Origin: Heterostelium album PN500
Lineage: Eukaryota; Evosea; Eumycetozoa; Acytosteliales; Acytosteliaceae
Length of the DNA stretch: 64,000 bases
Assembly (NCBI RefSeq): GCF_000004825.1
Contig: NW_008805065.1
Coordinates: 744,001 to 808,000, forward strand
Direction of reading: 5' to 3'
Of this stretch, positions 44,781-56,421 are shown piece after piece. Every line of letters begins with the position of its first letter. Position 1 is the stretch's first letter. The notes under the pieces were generated by a model that did not search any database, was not told where the DNA came from, and saw only the letters and a program-made list of their open reading frames with translations. A program made the translations under genes and the position numbers.

Positions 44781-45560
44781 TCATAATGACAACTTGGATT
44801 TGGTCTCTTTACCGCAGACAGATTTCTTGACACCTTCGGTCAAGGTTGATTCAATGGCAAGTGGTGATTCAGTGTTACCAGAAACCAATTGCTTCCATTC
44901 TTGGTTGGTTTCGTTGGTGATTTTAATGGCGAATTCCTTGTCGAGCAACTTTCCGTCGAAAGCGAAATTGTTTGGTCCCTTTCCGTCGGGGATCTTGTAG
45001 TCACGCAAGAAAGTGAATACTTCATTGATCTTTCCTGGCAAAACACGCTCGACATCTTCGATGGTGTTGATTTGATCGGCAACTGGATCTTTGGTATCGA
45101 TACAGAGGATCTTCCAGTCGGTTTCACCGGCGTCGATCATTGCCCAGACACCGAGGATCTTGACTTGTTTGAATTCACCTTGGGCACCCAAAGCGGATCC
45201 AATTTCACAGGCATCCAAGGGATCGTTGTCACCCTTGGCACCGGTGTCTGGGTGGACGTGGTGTGGGTTCTCCCAGGTTTGTGGGAGTGCACCGTAGTTG
45301 AATGGATATTTATCGTGAACGAAACGCAATTTACCGTCTTTGACGTCCTGCTTGATTGGGTTCATCAACTCCTTGGTGGAGATTTCCATCTTGGCGTTGG
45401 TTCCACGTGGAATCTCGACCAACATATTGGCGACGGCAGCCTTCTCATTGACCCAGAGTGGAACGTCGTGGAATGGAGAGACAACGGCTTCACCATTCAA
45501 GAAATATACACGGAAAGTTGGAGTACCAGCTTCACCAGCAATCTTTGTTGTGATAGTCAT
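44781..45560 (-). CDS. Soluble inorganic pyrophosphatase, 259 aa
   Basis: Single coding exon with ATG at 45560; the frame is open further upstream (to about 45653) but that part is hydrophobic and unlike the family, so I use MTITTKIAGEAGTPTFRVYF. Family motifs: MLVEIPRGTNAKMEIST, KYPFNYGALPQTWENP and the signature GDNDPLDACEIG (D-x-D-P-x-D, metal binding). VKILGVWAMIDAGETDWKIL and INEVFTFLRDYKIPDGK follow. Hydrolyses pyrophosphate in the cytosol to pull biosynthetic reactions forward. Codon use is GC-rich compared with the neighbours, as expected for high expression. Confidence 0.95.
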   Translation of the reverse strand: MTITTKIAGEAGTPTFRVYFLNGEAVVSPFHDVPLWVNEKAAVANMLVEIPRGTNAKMEISTKELMNPIKQDVKDGKLRFVHDKYPFNYGALPQTWENPHHVHPDTGAKGDNDPLDACEIGSALGAQGEFKQVKILGVWAMIDAGETDWKILCIDTKDPVADQINTIEDVERVLPGKINEVFTFLRDYKIPDGKGPNNFAFDGKLLDKEFAIKITNETNQEWKQLVSGNTESPLAIESTLTEGVKKSVCGKETKSKLSL

Positions 45561-46090
45561 ATTTGTTCTAGTTCTGTTTGATAAATAAACTAATATATTA
45601 AAAATTAAAAATAAAAATGAAAAAAAATAAACACTATTTATTTTGATCATCATCGAATTGTGAAGGTGTGTGTCTGAAAATAAAAATAAAAAATAAAATT
45701 TTGTGACCTTTGAAAATATGAAGTTCGATTAAAATTAATATGTGGTTGTAAAAAAAAACAAAATAAAAATAATATTGTTCAGAAATTTCAATCTGTCAAT
45801 CTTGTAGTTTTAGAAATTCTAATCTAGATTATTGGTAATATGTTTATAACAACGGTTAATAATTGTTTATAAAAATTTGAATTACTTTAGTTATAATTTA
45901 AAAAATGAGAAAATTTTAAATTGAAATTTTGATGATTGCGCCTTTTTTGATCACCATCTCATTATGAATCACCTGATTGTTTGTTTTTTTTTTTTTCATT
46001 TAATTTACTATTTTTTTTTTTTGTTATTTATATTTTTTATAGACAATAATAAACTATATATAGACAAAATAGATTAGATTGTTGTTGGAA
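45561..46090. other. Intergenic, divergent promoters
   Basis: About 530 bp between pyrophosphatase (leftward) and DNAJC11 (rightward), AT-rich with long T runs near 45990 and 46010. No gene. Confidence 0.5.
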
Positions 46091-48008
46091 ATGAATGATC
46101 AATTTGATAGTGATGATGAAAACGAATTGAATAAGAAAAAGTTTGGAGATGCACACGATGATGAAGATGACAACTTTGATGAAGATGGCGATCCAACAGA
46201 GAATATCGATTACTATGCAGTGTTGAATGTACCACGTGATGCATCGGCATCGGATATTCAGAATGCCTATAGGAAGCTGGCGATGACCTATCATCCCGAC
46301 AAACATCAGTCCGAGGAGTTGCGACAGCTCTCACAGCACAAGTTTGCTATGATCAAGCGTGCCAAGGAGGTGTTGTCCGACGAGAAAGAGCGTGCCATCT
46401 ACGACAACTACGGTGTTGCCGGCTTGGAGAATGCACAGTCGATCATCAAGTCGACGACGAGCGTGGAGAGTCTGCTCGCAAAGTTTGCACGTGCCAACGA
46501 AGCAATGAAGGAAGAAAGACTGCTGAATTTCTTTAATGGACATGGATACCAAGCAATGTCAGTGGCAATCGTGCCAGAGTACAACTCTTGTTTCATCAAG
46601 AAGATCAGCACCACACAGAGTTTCAAAATCAACAGCTCGAAATTGGGAACATTGGAAGTCTCACCAACCGTAATCAAGCGACGTTATGACTCAAATTTCG
46701 AATGTAGAGCGACACACAAAAAGGTGATGTTCAATAGAGTCCAAATGATTACTTCACTTCACTACAGTGAGACACTTCCAATTTTATCATCAATAGGATT
46801 TAAAGGTATAATTGGACATAATATGTAAGTGTTTTGAATGAATTTGGAAAAAAAAAGCAGCACTTTATCTTTTTTCTTTTAAATTAATTATTATTCTCTC
46901 TCTCACTCTAGTCGTGCACATATAGCATCAACACAAGCAATTACATATTTGAAACCATTGGATATTTCAGGTTCATTATCAAAGAGTTTAAGGTAATAAA
47001 TAACAAGAAGTGATAAAGTGTTATTGAATTATATTTATTAATGGAATAATTATATTATAACTATTATAGTCCAACGACAGAAGCAAGAATATCAGCACAT
47101 GCATCACCAATAGCAGGTCAAATAGGTTTCAGTATTAGCAGAAATATAGAGAATCGTATTTTAGGATGCGATGTTATGGTTGCCAGTCATTCTGGTGTTA
47201 CAGCGAGTATCAGTAGACAACTCCCGATTTCCAAGAAAACAGTGTTGGGTGTATCAATTTCAACGAATAACCAGCATTTCGGAGGTGTTACAGCATCGAT
47301 TTCGCGTAGAATCTCACCGGTACTTCAATTTAGTTTTTCACTGGCAATGGATACCAAAAAATATGTTTATTCAATTGGCGTTCATCACAAATATCAATCG
47401 TTTGAGATTCCAATTCCCATTTACACCGATGTACATTGGCTGACATCGGTACTCTTCTTTACAGTGCCATCGGTCATTGGCGCCGTCATAAAGCTGCTGG
47501 TTATCGATCCGCTCAGTCGACGTAGCGACCAAGCTAGACTGGCGGCACGCAAGGAGAAACACGCCGAAGCCATAGGGGAATCGCGTAGACGTGCAGCGAT
47601 CGATGTCCAACTGATGAAACCAACGGTCGACAAGAAGATTGCCAACGAGAAATCAAAGAATGGACTCATCATACAGGAAGCGGTGTACGGTGTGCTCAAC
47701 GGTTCGACACCAGATCAACAGATCGATGTCACCATCGCACTCCAATATATAGTGGAAGACAGCAAACTCGAGCTCTATCCCAACAAGAAATCAGACATGC
47801 TTGGTTTCTACGATCCATGCATCGGAGAGCACAAACAACTTCGTGTCTCTTATTTCTTCCAAGGTAAACTCCACCAAGTGACAGTAAACGACGAAGATTT
47901 ATTAAGAATGCCATTGAAATGTAAGTAATTTATAACAAATTCAACCTTTTTTTTTAATTACAAATAATTAACTTAATTCCTCATTTTCCAGCTCATTTAG
48001 TGAAATAA
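46091..48008 (+). CDS. dnajc11: DNAJC11-like mitochondrial J-domain protein, 560 aa
   Basis: Exons 46091-46824, 46912-46992, 47070-47920 and 47992-48008; the last exon adds only SHLVK. ATG 46091 is the first in-frame methionine. An acidic N-terminus leads into the J domain (IDYYAVLNVPRDASASDIQN, YRKLAMTYHPDKHQ with the HPD triad, VLSDEKERAIYDNYG). The middle (VEVSP-like beta-rich region: GFKGIIGHNIRAHIASTQAI, IAGQIGFSISRNIENRILG) and the C-terminal DUF3395 (RRAAIDVQLMKPTVDKKIAN, GLIIQEAVYGVLNGS, LRVSYFFQGKLHQVTVNDED) match DNAJC11. In animals it is a mitochondrial outer-membrane protein linked to the MICOS/SAM bridge and cristae shape. Confidence 0.93.
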
Positions 48009-48189
48009 ATTTAGATGCATTATAATATAATAAACTAATAAAATATTATTAAATTAATTTTAATTGTAAAAGAAAGAAAGAAATTAATAATAGATTTACA
48101 AAAACAATATTTATATTTATATAACTTTTTTTTGGGTTGTTGATTTACATAATAATATTTATATTTTCTTTTTTTTTTTTTTCATTTTC

Positions 48190-50426
48190 TTATAAGAAAT
48201 TTTGTACAGATGAATCCATTTCAAGTGAAATATGTTGTCTGTTGGATTCTCTCTTTAGCCATGACATGATTTGTCCTGGTAATAGGGATGAGGAATGATT
48301 GAAAAGTGAAAAGATGGTTCCAATCATTTTGATGGGTGTGGCGAGTGTGCTTATTCCAACAGAGCTGGCAGAGATACCAAGTGGGACACCTCTTTTATCG
48401 AGTTCATCGGAGTTGTATGGTGCCGATGATGAGAGCAACTGTTTGATTAGATTGTCTCTTGGGAATGGAATCAACTCTACCTTGTCGTCCTTTCCGAGTT
48501 TGAGCAACTCTTTGGTCTCTTCGATTGCCTCGTTGAGTCCACCGATTCTGTCGACCAACTTGCGCTCGAAAGCCTGTTGTCCAGACCAGACACGACCACG
48601 TGCAACCTCCTCGACTTGCTCCATACTGAGATTTCTACCTTGGGCAACCTTTGATTTGAAATCACCGTAGATTTCATCGAGTTCATGGTTGAGAGTATTA
48701 AGTTGCGCCTCGCTGTAGTTGTAAAGACTGGAGAACAAGTTACTGTTGTCACCGACGGTATCGTCACGCTCATTGATCTTGAGATTGTCAAAGGAAACAC
48801 CGATTTTCTCGAGTGGTTTTCTAATATTCAATTTACCAAGAAGTACACCAATCGAACCGGTAATGGTACCGTGTTGAGCGACAATCTTGTCGGCATTACA
48901 AGAGATAAAGTAACCACCGGATGCAGCGACCGATCCCATCAGAGCAATCACCTTCTTTCCAGCCTTCTTTGCTCGCTCGATCTCGAAGTGAACGATGCAA
49001 CTCGCTTGATAACTTCCACCCGGTGAGTCAACACGAATAATAATTGCCTTGATAGTCTTGTCGAGTACTGCAGCTCTAATTGCCAACGAGAGTGATTCAG
49101 CACCGATAGTTGGACCACCATTCATCTTTGTCAGCGATTTACCACAGCTGATTGCACCCTCTGCATTGATATAGGCAATACGATTCTTTTTCGAATTTCC
49201 AGGTGCATTGAGTCTACCAGTCAACGACAAATACTTGGTCAAAAAGATGGTATTGACCTTTGGTGATTTTCTTTGTTTGGCAGTCTTCTCTGCTGCTGCT
49301 GCTGCGGGTTGCACTCCCTTGATTTCATCGTAGGCATCCGGTAAGTAAGCTAGTTTATCGATCAACTTTAAACTCTCTGCTTTAGCAGCGGTGAATGGAC
49401 CAGACGCAAAGTAACGACTGACATCATCCACCAAAAGATTTCTATCCTGAGCGATACCCTCTGTCATTTGATTGAACAAACTATCTAAAATCGATTGCAT
49501 TGATTCTCTTTCCGATGGAGTCATCTTTTCTTCTGTGAACATATTAGCAGCAGACTATATAATATAAAAAATAATAATAATTATGAATAAGTAAATCAAT
49601 AAACAACTTCATATCATATATGATATTTATAAAATAACATACTTTGAATTCCCTTCTTCTTAAAAACTCTGGAACAATTTCAAGTTTTTCTAAAGTTTTC
49701 TTGATGAATGGAGCATCAATTCCCCAATTTACAATGCATAAAGAACCAACTGGTGACATATAGATTGTTCTATTATTATTATTGTTTGATAAGATATAAT
49801 TGGTTAGTTTTAGTTCAACTTTATTGTTAGTTATTGTAATACAGTAGTTAATTTTACTTACTCAAATGCAGATGCCAAGTAATAGGTAATGTTTGCATTG
49901 CTAAATTCACCAAAGGAATCAGCGTAGAACAATGTTTTCTTACCTTTGGATCTCATGTAACGTACGGCATCACGAATCTCTTGAATGTGGGCGAATGACA
50001 TGGCAAAGTGTGTTCCAATACGGAAGATCAAACCGGTGACCTTGGGATCATCTGCAGCCTTACGAATACCATCTACAATATCCCTAAAGTATAGTGATGC
50101 TGGTTCAAGCCATTGTTCAATTGAAGTTAAAGGTGTCTAATTGAATTGATAAATAAATATTGACAAGTCAATTATAAGTATTTAATTGTGTAATTATCGG
50201 TGTGTGAACTACATACGGTAACAGCAAGTAGATTGGCAAGATCTATTTCAATAAAAGTATTGTTTGGAATGATTGAACGGTATTTCTTTACGATCTGTTT
50301 GAAACCGATCCAACCGAGCATCAATGCGATTTGAGCGGACTTGTAGGGATGATCATGGATGTAGTCTGTGAGGAATTTCGAGATCTCATCGAAACGTTTT
50401 GGAATTGCTAATTGAAATTTACTCAT
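48190..50426 (-). CDS. SppA-type (S49, protease IV) serine protease, 658 aa
   Basis: Four exons: 50426-50217, 50136-49862, 49769-49643 and 49554-48190. The tandem-repeat form of protease IV: the N-terminal half has YFRDIVDGIRKAADDPKVTG, LIFRIGT, RDAVRYMRSKGKKTLFYADS and the general-base Lys at residue 204 (RREFKSAANM). The C-terminal half has IKAIIIRVDSPGGSYQASC and the nucleophile Ser at about 416 in ALMGSVAASGGYFISCNADK, then TITGSIGVLLGKLNIRKPLE. Both catalytic residues are present. Eukaryotic members (plants: thylakoid SppA) are uncommon outside photosynthetic lineages; location here is not clear, a hydrophobic segment near residues 28-45 may be a membrane anchor. Confidence 0.9.
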
Positions 50427-51116
50427 CTTACTAAAAATATATTTATTCTATTCTTATTATTATGAGCAGTGTAATGATTTGTTAATTAATTTGATTATTG
50501 TGATATTAAAAAGGCAGTGAACTGCAGCTTTTAATATAAAAAAATTTAAATTAAAAAAAAATAAAAAAAAATCAAAATTAATTTAATTTTTACACATAAA
50601 TTTTATTCATTGTTTTTCATGCTAGGTTATGATTCATTACAACATCACATCCAGTCCCAATTAATTGGAAAATAAAAATAAAAAGAAAACACATAATTAT
50701 GATAAAAACAATAAACAATTAACAAAAAAGAAAGAAATAACAAATCTAATGAATGAATCCTACTTTGAATCAAGTATATTATTAGAGAAATTTGTTGTTT
50801 TGAGTAAGTATGTTGCTCAAGTTACTAGGGTATATCATTCAACTGAACATAGAGGTGATGAGTAGTTTGATACCTACCTATTATCTTCTAAAAAGAAAGA
50901 AAGAGTTCACCATTTTTTTCTTTCTTTTGGAGGTTACCGCGGTTCATGCTTTACTAAATTTAATTGATAATAATTACATCGATCTTTTTACATTTGGAAT
51001 CAAATGATTATGTTTAACTTATTTTTAACTAAAAAAAACCATTAACAAAAATTAAATTTCTAATCAAAAAAAACAACAACAATTTAAAATATTATTTTAT
51101 AAAATCTTTAAATAGT
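50427..51116. other. Intergenic
   Basis: About 690 bp. A weak open frame at 50665-50865 (Lys/Asn-rich) has no homology or codon support. A GC-richer patch at 50925-50960 (GGAGGTTACCGCGGTTCATG) stands out from the AT background but I cannot assign it. Confidence 0.4.
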
Positions 51117-51666
51117 TTATTCACACTTATCATAGAAATTTTCTCCGAAATAGAATGAAAAATAATTATCTTGACTGAATGCGTAGAGAACTTGACTGTT
51201 GTCAGGACATATCAAGTTGAATGAATATTGTGTATCATTTTCTATTTTCCATAGTGGACTGATACTGACAGCACCAGTTTTGTATAGAACAATACCATGA
51301 GCATCGTAGAAACTAATCTGTTGTTTTTCGACAGAGAATGGTTGAATCAAGTTATCGTTGCAAGATGTAAAATCATTTCTGACTACTTTGAAAGGATCTC
51401 CATTGGTAAGTGTACTATAATAACTGTATAGCATCTGTTTTGTGTAGATCACAGTACCATTTCTTAAAACAGCTGTTTGAATAAATCGTATTAGTTTGGT
51501 ATATTATATTTTTATATTTTATAGTTGACAAATTACCTGAAAATTGAACTAAATGATTTCCACCGTCGAAATAAGGAGCAAGAGCTTCTGAACAATTTTT
51601 AGATTCCACTCCATAGAAAAATACCATTCCAAAGAATAAAACTACTAAAAATATATATTGTTTCAT
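51117..51666 (-). CDS. Small secreted protein of unknown family, 161 aa
   Basis: Two exons, 51666-51537 and 51472-51117, joined across a 64-bp intron in phase 1. Signal peptide MKQYIFLVVLFFGMVFFYGV, then a mature part with CSEALAPYFDGGNHLVQFSG, AVLRNGTVIYTKQMLYSYYS and later ISFYDAHGIVLYKTGAVSIS, LICPDNSQVLYAFSQDNYFS. Cys residues: one near the mature N-terminus, one mid-chain (FTSCND), one in LICPD and one near the end (DKCE), which could form two disulfides. It has no membrane helix after the signal. It looks like a beta-rich small extracellular protein. I do not recognise the family. Confidence 0.72.
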
Positions 51667-52899
51667 TTAATTTTTTATTGAAACAAAAAAAAATATTCTT
51701 TTTTAAGTTGTTTATTATTAAAAAAATAATCTGTATTATATTTAAAGGTAATATATTTATTAATCAAAAAAATAAAAAGTATTACCGTTCTAACCTAGGT
51801 AAAACATACCTTCAAAGTATAATATTAATTTTAATTGAAATAAAATTTTTGTTTCCTTCAGCCAATGGAGAGAAAATTTGTACCACAACCTATTGAATCG
51901 AAATGAATTATTACAGTTATACAGGTTAATTGCAAATGAAGTTGAGTTGTTGGGACGAATTAAGTTGATTGAGCTATTAAAATAGAGTAAATTTAGAAAA
52001 TGGATTTGTTATCGAAGCCACGATACTTTAAAAGTTTTTCAAACTTTTATATTTATTGGGATCCCCCTTCAATTTCATCTTGCTTTCTTTCTCTAATTCG
52101 TAAGTTATTAACTCTTTTAAGAGATAATTAATATATTTATTTATTTATCCATCTATCTATATATGTCAGTGTATGTATAAAGATAGAAAAAGTTAAATAA
52201 TAACAAATTCAAACTCCTTAAAAAAAATATATTTATTTCATTTACACAACCACTAAAAAGTTAACTTCTACCTTTAATATTTTTCTTTTAAGTACTTGGT
52301 TTTTTTTAATGAGAAAAGTGAGAAGTGATTCTTTTAAACTTTTTAGCTACCAAGTTGAATATTTAAAAATTAAATTGGTAATAGTTAAATGTATTAAAAA
52401 TTTAAAAGTTTTTTTTGATTTAAAAATCTTTTATTAATTTCTACTTCGACTGCAATAGGATACTACAATAGTTCTTTTTAAAAGGAAAATAAAAGAAATA
52501 TTTTACTCAAAAACCTCAGAAAAATATTTTTGAGGTAAAGTCAAAAAAGATCAATATTAAATTATTTATTGGACAAAAAAAACCAAAAATTATTTGTTAA
52601 ATATACAAATTAAAATACATATGTATAGATAATTTTGTTTATTAGTTGTGTGAAATGAAAAACTTATCACATAAGAAAAAAAACAAATAATTAACACAAA
52701 AAATATTACTAACTACTATTTTTAGTTATATTTAGATTAAATGGTGATCAATTCGAATATTTCAATTTTATTTTATCAAAACCAATGATATATAGATATT
52801 CTTAATCCGCTAACATAGATCATCACCGTGTACAATCTTGTTATATATTGGAATATATACTCTTTTACTAATGGATGATACCAATATTAAAAATATAAT

Positions 52900-53010
52900 G
52901 ATTTCATTAACATGTGTAATTTTCATTTTATCCCTCCCCCAAAAAAATGAAAACATTTTGCAAAAATAATGCGAGAATACCAAAAAAGCTGTGCAAAAAA
53001 AATGAAATAA
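52900..53010. repeat. Palindromic repeat element, copy 2 (shortened)
   Basis: Relative of the element at 14207-14355. Shared blocks are TTTCATTTTRTSMCTCCCC-like left half, AATGCGAGAATAC, AAAAAAGCTGTGCAAAA and AATGAAATAACA at the right end. It lacks about 20 bp that hold the left arm of the internal inverted repeat, so it cannot form the same inner hairpin. Confidence 0.6.
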
Positions 53011-53270
53011 CACACATAAGTAAGTAAACAAAAATACAAATTCTAACTTGTCATTGATAACAATTCATCATCTGATCAGATGGATATGTTAAAATTATCA
53101 CGGCGAATCGTCATCGGTGGATGTTCAATTTTATTGTTTCATTTTTCATTTATTGTGAATTTGTATTTTGATTTGATGTTATTTCCATTAGTTTAATAAA
53201 ATTGTAATAAATTATATTGTTTTGACATTTCTGACAACGTTTAGGTTTGTTTATGATTCTAACTTCCTCT

Positions 53271-53280
53271 AATATAAATA
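53271..53280 (+). promoter_or_regulatory. TATA-like box of small two-exon gene
   Basis: AATATAAATA lies about 90 bp upstream of the ATG at 53372. Related boxes precede the other two small genes (55406-55416 and minus 56505-56512). Confidence 0.45.
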
Positions 53281-53371
53281 GTAACTTTTTGAATATCAAT
53301 TGAATCAATCAGTCAGTAAGTATCTCAATTTGGAATCTACCAACTAATTTAATTAATTAAACTCAAAGAAA

Positions 53372-53623
53372 ATGTTATACAGTAAGTTTTCTAATTGTCA
53401 ATCAATTAAAGAATGAAAGAAAGTAACTAACTAACTGACTAACTTTAACAAAACAAAATAATTAGAATCAATGGCAAATCTCTCACCAATCTCGAAGAGC
53501 TCGAGTATTGACACTACCAATCTGAGAATTCAAGGTGCTAACAACATGGAAGTTGGTCAAACAAGTAATAAACCAACAATTCTTCCACAACTCATTGGAT
53601 TATTGTTTTTGTTGGGTCTTTAA
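53372..53623 (+). CDS. Small two-exon gene, 55 aa (hssA/2C-like architecture)
   Basis: Exon 1 is only 10 bp (53372-53381, ATGTTATACA), followed by an 84-bp intron GTAAGT...ATTAG and exon 2 at 53466-53623. The product is MLYKSMANLSPISKSSSIDT, TNLRIQGANNMEVGQTSNKP and TILPQLIGLLFLLGL. The tiny first exon encoding three residues, the start MLYKS followed by an AN-L-S block, and a Ser-rich middle match the gene at 56134-56421, so the two are paralogues. The architecture recalls the dictyostelid hssA/2C family of small, developmentally regulated genes. The hydrophobic C-terminus may anchor to a membrane. Function unknown. Confidence 0.6.
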
Positions 53624-53735
53624 ACGATTCAAAACACTACTACTACCACTACAACTGAAATTATTTTATTAAAAGATTATCTTTTTGATTTCTATTATTT
53701 AATAAATAAATAAATTAACAATTTCAAAAATATAT

Positions 53736-54828
53736 TTATTTCTTTTGTTTCTTTTTCTTTTGATTATTATTATTATTTGATTGTTCTTGGTTGCTTCTTT
53801 TTGGAATTGATTTTGCTTTTGATTTTACTGCTGCTTTTTCTTCTTCTTCTTCTGAATCGTCGTCACTACTACTACTGCTGCTTGAATCGTTATCACTTTT
53901 AATCATATCTTTTTCATGATCAAAACCTTCAAAATCTTCTACTTCTTCATCATCATCATCTGAATCGTCGTCTTCGTCTTCGTCATCATCAGAGTTAATC
54001 TCTTCATCATTCTCTTCATCATCCTCTTCTCCATCATCTTCATCATCTTCATCATCATCATCATTTTCATCATCGTCATCGTCATTTTCATTCTGCTTAT
54101 TTTCAACTTCATCTTCACTGTCGGAATTGAAGTTCAAGATAGCATCGTCATCACTGGCTTCTTCTCCTTCAGCACCATCGTTTTCAGCATCTTTATCGTG
54201 ATTGATTCTCTTTTTCTTGCCATTGAGTCTTTCGTTTATGATTGATTTATATTGTCTTCCATTGATGTGTCTCTCTATCTCCTCTGGTACTTTATTCAAC
54301 TCTTTCTTTGTAATTTTACAATATAATCTTCTCCTATAATAGTATTTATTAATAAAAACAAACAATTGATACACTTGTTAGTTATTTTTTAATCTTTCTA
54401 ATAACCTCAAATATATTTTATATTTAGATAATCTTGTTGTTTACTTACTCGTGTGATGTTGAAGGTACTATATTCGGTGCATATTTAGTAAAGTCGTACT
54501 GATCGATAATAGCATTCTTGTAACTCTTTGAATTTAAATGAATCTTTAGTTGATCTAATCTCAATGGTATCTCATGTTTAGTTGTTTCACATCTAATCTA
54601 AATAAAGTAAAGTAAATATATTAGTGTCAATCTTCTATGCATGTGTGGTGAGTGTGTGTGTAGAATATAAATATAATAAAAATAATATAGATAGATATTA
54701 TTGATTGAAAACAGAATGTTAAACGATTCAATTCATATTATTAATAAATCGATACATACTTTATTAATCTTGCTATCAAAAACAAAATCGTTATGTTGTT
54801 TCAGAAACTCTTCTATCTCTTTATTCAT
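53736..54828 (-). CDS. surf2: SURF2 homologue, 271 aa
   Basis: Three exons: 54828-54760, 54597-54449 and 54333-53736. Family signature runs across exons: IEEFLKQHNDFVFDSKINK, IRCETTKHEIPLRLDQLKIH, LNSKSYKNAIIDQYDFTKYA, PNIVPSTSHERRLYCKITKK and ELNKVPEEIERHINGRQYKS. This matches human SURF2 ([41 protein letters not shown]-type wording). The C-terminal half is an Asp/Glu/Ser tract ending in a basic stretch (NNNNNQKKKKQKK). SURF2 is a nucleolar protein tied to ribosome biogenesis through the free 5S RNP. The acidic tract is longer than in animals. Confidence 0.88.
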
Positions 54829-55567
54829 TATGTTGGTTGTTGCTTTTACTTTTTTTTTGTTTTAACGCTTCGATTAACACAAAAACAATACAAATATATT
54901 ACTTTACGTATTTGTTTTTAATTAAAATCTTAAAGTTTACACAAAATTGCGCGTAAATAAATTAAAAACGAATGTCATTTTTTCAATTTTTTTTTTTTTA
55001 ATATCTTTTAAATATATTTTTTAGTTTATTTTCAAAAAAACATGAACACATGCACCATTTTCAAAAATCAATATAACTGTATCTCCCCTTTTTAATTGTG
55101 TGTTTGAACATTTTTGGATTGTTAAATCAATTATAAATATTTAAGAACCAAAAGAGGCTAAAATGTAGTGGTTAAAATATAAATCAATCACTTTCTCCAT
55201 TTGGAAAAACACTATTACCACTAAAAGCAAATTTGTTTTACTATTTCTTTACCACTGATTGGATAATGGTAGCAGTGTTTAAGTTTTGAAACCCTTTTGT
55301 TTCTAAACTGATCTGTGGTATTGTTTTAAGTTATTATCATTTTTAATAATACAAAAGAAATAAATCTATTATAAATTAATTTATTAATAAAAAATAATAA
55401 AACTACACTATAAATACTTGTTGATTTGAGTCAACCTTCATTCAATATACAATCAATTGAATTATTGAAGATAGTTGTTTGAACGATTTCAATAATATTT
55501 ATTATTTTGATAAAAACAATTTGAATATAGTTAATTCTATAGAATAAATACAAATAATTATTAAAAA
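54829..55567. other. Intergenic
   Basis: About 740 bp between SURF2 (leftward) and a small two-exon gene (rightward). Includes a TATA-like CACTATAAATA at 55406-55416. No other supported feature. Confidence 0.5.
55406..55416 (+). promoter_or_regulatory. TATA-like box of small two-exon gene
   Basis: CACTATAAATA about 150 bp upstream of the ATG at 55568. The same 11 bases precede both LysM genes (minus strand), suggesting a shared core-promoter type among these accessory genes. Confidence 0.4.
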
Positions 55568-55821
55568 ATGACTATTCTTTGTAAGTATTCTTAATATAGA
55601 TACTATTATTGTATTCTTTTTATTTCTAATATAAAAAGCTTATATTCTTAGCATCTTTAGGAAAAATTGGATTAAGTTCAAATAATGTATTTTCCGATAG
55701 TAAAATGAAATTTTCTTCTGTTAAAAACATTGATTCTATTCAACAAAGTAATTTTACAGTCAAATTAGGAAGAGAAATTTGTTATTACACTGCTAATGGA
55801 TGTTTCTGTAAACAAGTCTAA
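55568..55821 (+). CDS. Small hssA/2C-like gene, 60 aa
   Basis: Exon 1 is 13 bp (55568-55580, ATGACTATTCTTT) and exon 2 is 55652-55821; the 71-bp intron is GTAAGT...TCTTAG. The product starts MTILSSLGKIGLSSNNVFSD, which matches the MTIL(A/S)-S-(I/L) opening typical of dictyostelid hssA/2C-family proteins, and continues through a Ser/Lys-rich middle to ICYYTANGCFCKQV. It lacks the long glycine run seen in many family members. These proteins are small, abundant in development and of unknown role. The extreme short first exon is also typical. Confidence 0.65.
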
Positions 55822-56133
55822 TAATATTTATCAATTATATAGATCTTAATAAAAATAATTTAAAATTTAAATTCTTTTTTATAATAAATTTATGTAAAAA
55901 CAAGTGTGGGAACAAAAGAAAATTGAAATCTAATCAATGATTTTATACAAAAAGTTAGAAAATATTTATTTATTTAGATATTGATTGTTATCTTTACTTT
56001 TATCTTTTTTAGTTATTAAATTGTATCAAATGAATAAAAAAAAATTAATAGAAAAAAAACATGATTGTTTATTCAAAAATATTAATTAAATATTGAATAA
56101 CTAAGCTAACAATTGATGATTTAATCAATTGGT

Positions 56134-56421
56134 TTAGAGGTGGACTTCCAAACATGGGATGTAGACGGTTCTGTTAAGGACATCAATATCAGTAGCAGTG
56201 AGATCCAACAAAGCAGTTTGGTTTCCAGATTGCATCATCTTTGATCCAGTTTGACCAGAGACGGTTTGGGAGACTGAGGAGGATGAGGATGAGAATAAGT
56301 TGGCAATTGATTCTATAGAATTAAAGAGAAAATAGATTAAAAAGAAATTTTTTTAGTAAATCAAATATTTACACGAGAATTGTTATATTTTTTTTAAATC
56401 TAAAAACTTACTGTATAACAT
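56134..56421 (-). CDS. Small two-exon gene, 62 aa (paralogue of 53372-53623)
   Basis: Exon 1 is 10 bp (56421-56412) with the same ten bases, ATGTTATACA, as the gene at 53372; exon 2 is 56312-56134 after a 99-bp intron. Product: MLYKSIANLFSSSSSSVSQT, VSGQTGSKMMQSGNQTALLD and LTATDIDVLNRTVYIPCLEV, ending HL. Exon 2 is markedly GC-richer and uses GTC, ATC, CTC and AAC codons, unlike its neighbours, which suggests high expression. A TATA-like box lies at 56505-56512 (minus). Same-strand-independent paralogues within 3 kb point to local duplication. Function unknown. Confidence 0.65.

Larger units (their letters stand above)
51667..53371. other. Long intergenic region containing repeat copy 2
   Basis: About 1.7 kb. 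Features: a possible short exon starting at ATG 52000 (MDLLSKPRYFKSFSNFYIYW) that meets a donor at 52100 but has no partner exon; the palindromic repeat relative at 52900-53010; and a TATA-like AATATAAATA at 53271-53280 for the small gene at 53372. Otherwise AT-rich spacer. Confidence 0.4.

Noticed and set aside
44889-45581. 230-codon plus-strand frame opposite pyrophosphatase
   Set aside because: Antisense shadow of a GC-rich conserved gene.
50665-50865. 66-codon Lys/Asn-rich frame
   Set aside because: Low complexity, no splice or family support.
51678-51896. 72-codon frame, or two exons joined at 51796/51860
   Set aside because: A splice is possible in phase, but the upstream part is AT-driven and no start or family is convincing.
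52000-52099. Short exon MDLLSKPRYF... ending at a GTAAGT
   Set aside because: No partner exon downstream; likely chance.
52810-53031. 73-codon minus-strand frame
   Set aside because: It overlaps the second repeat copy and has no protein-like features.
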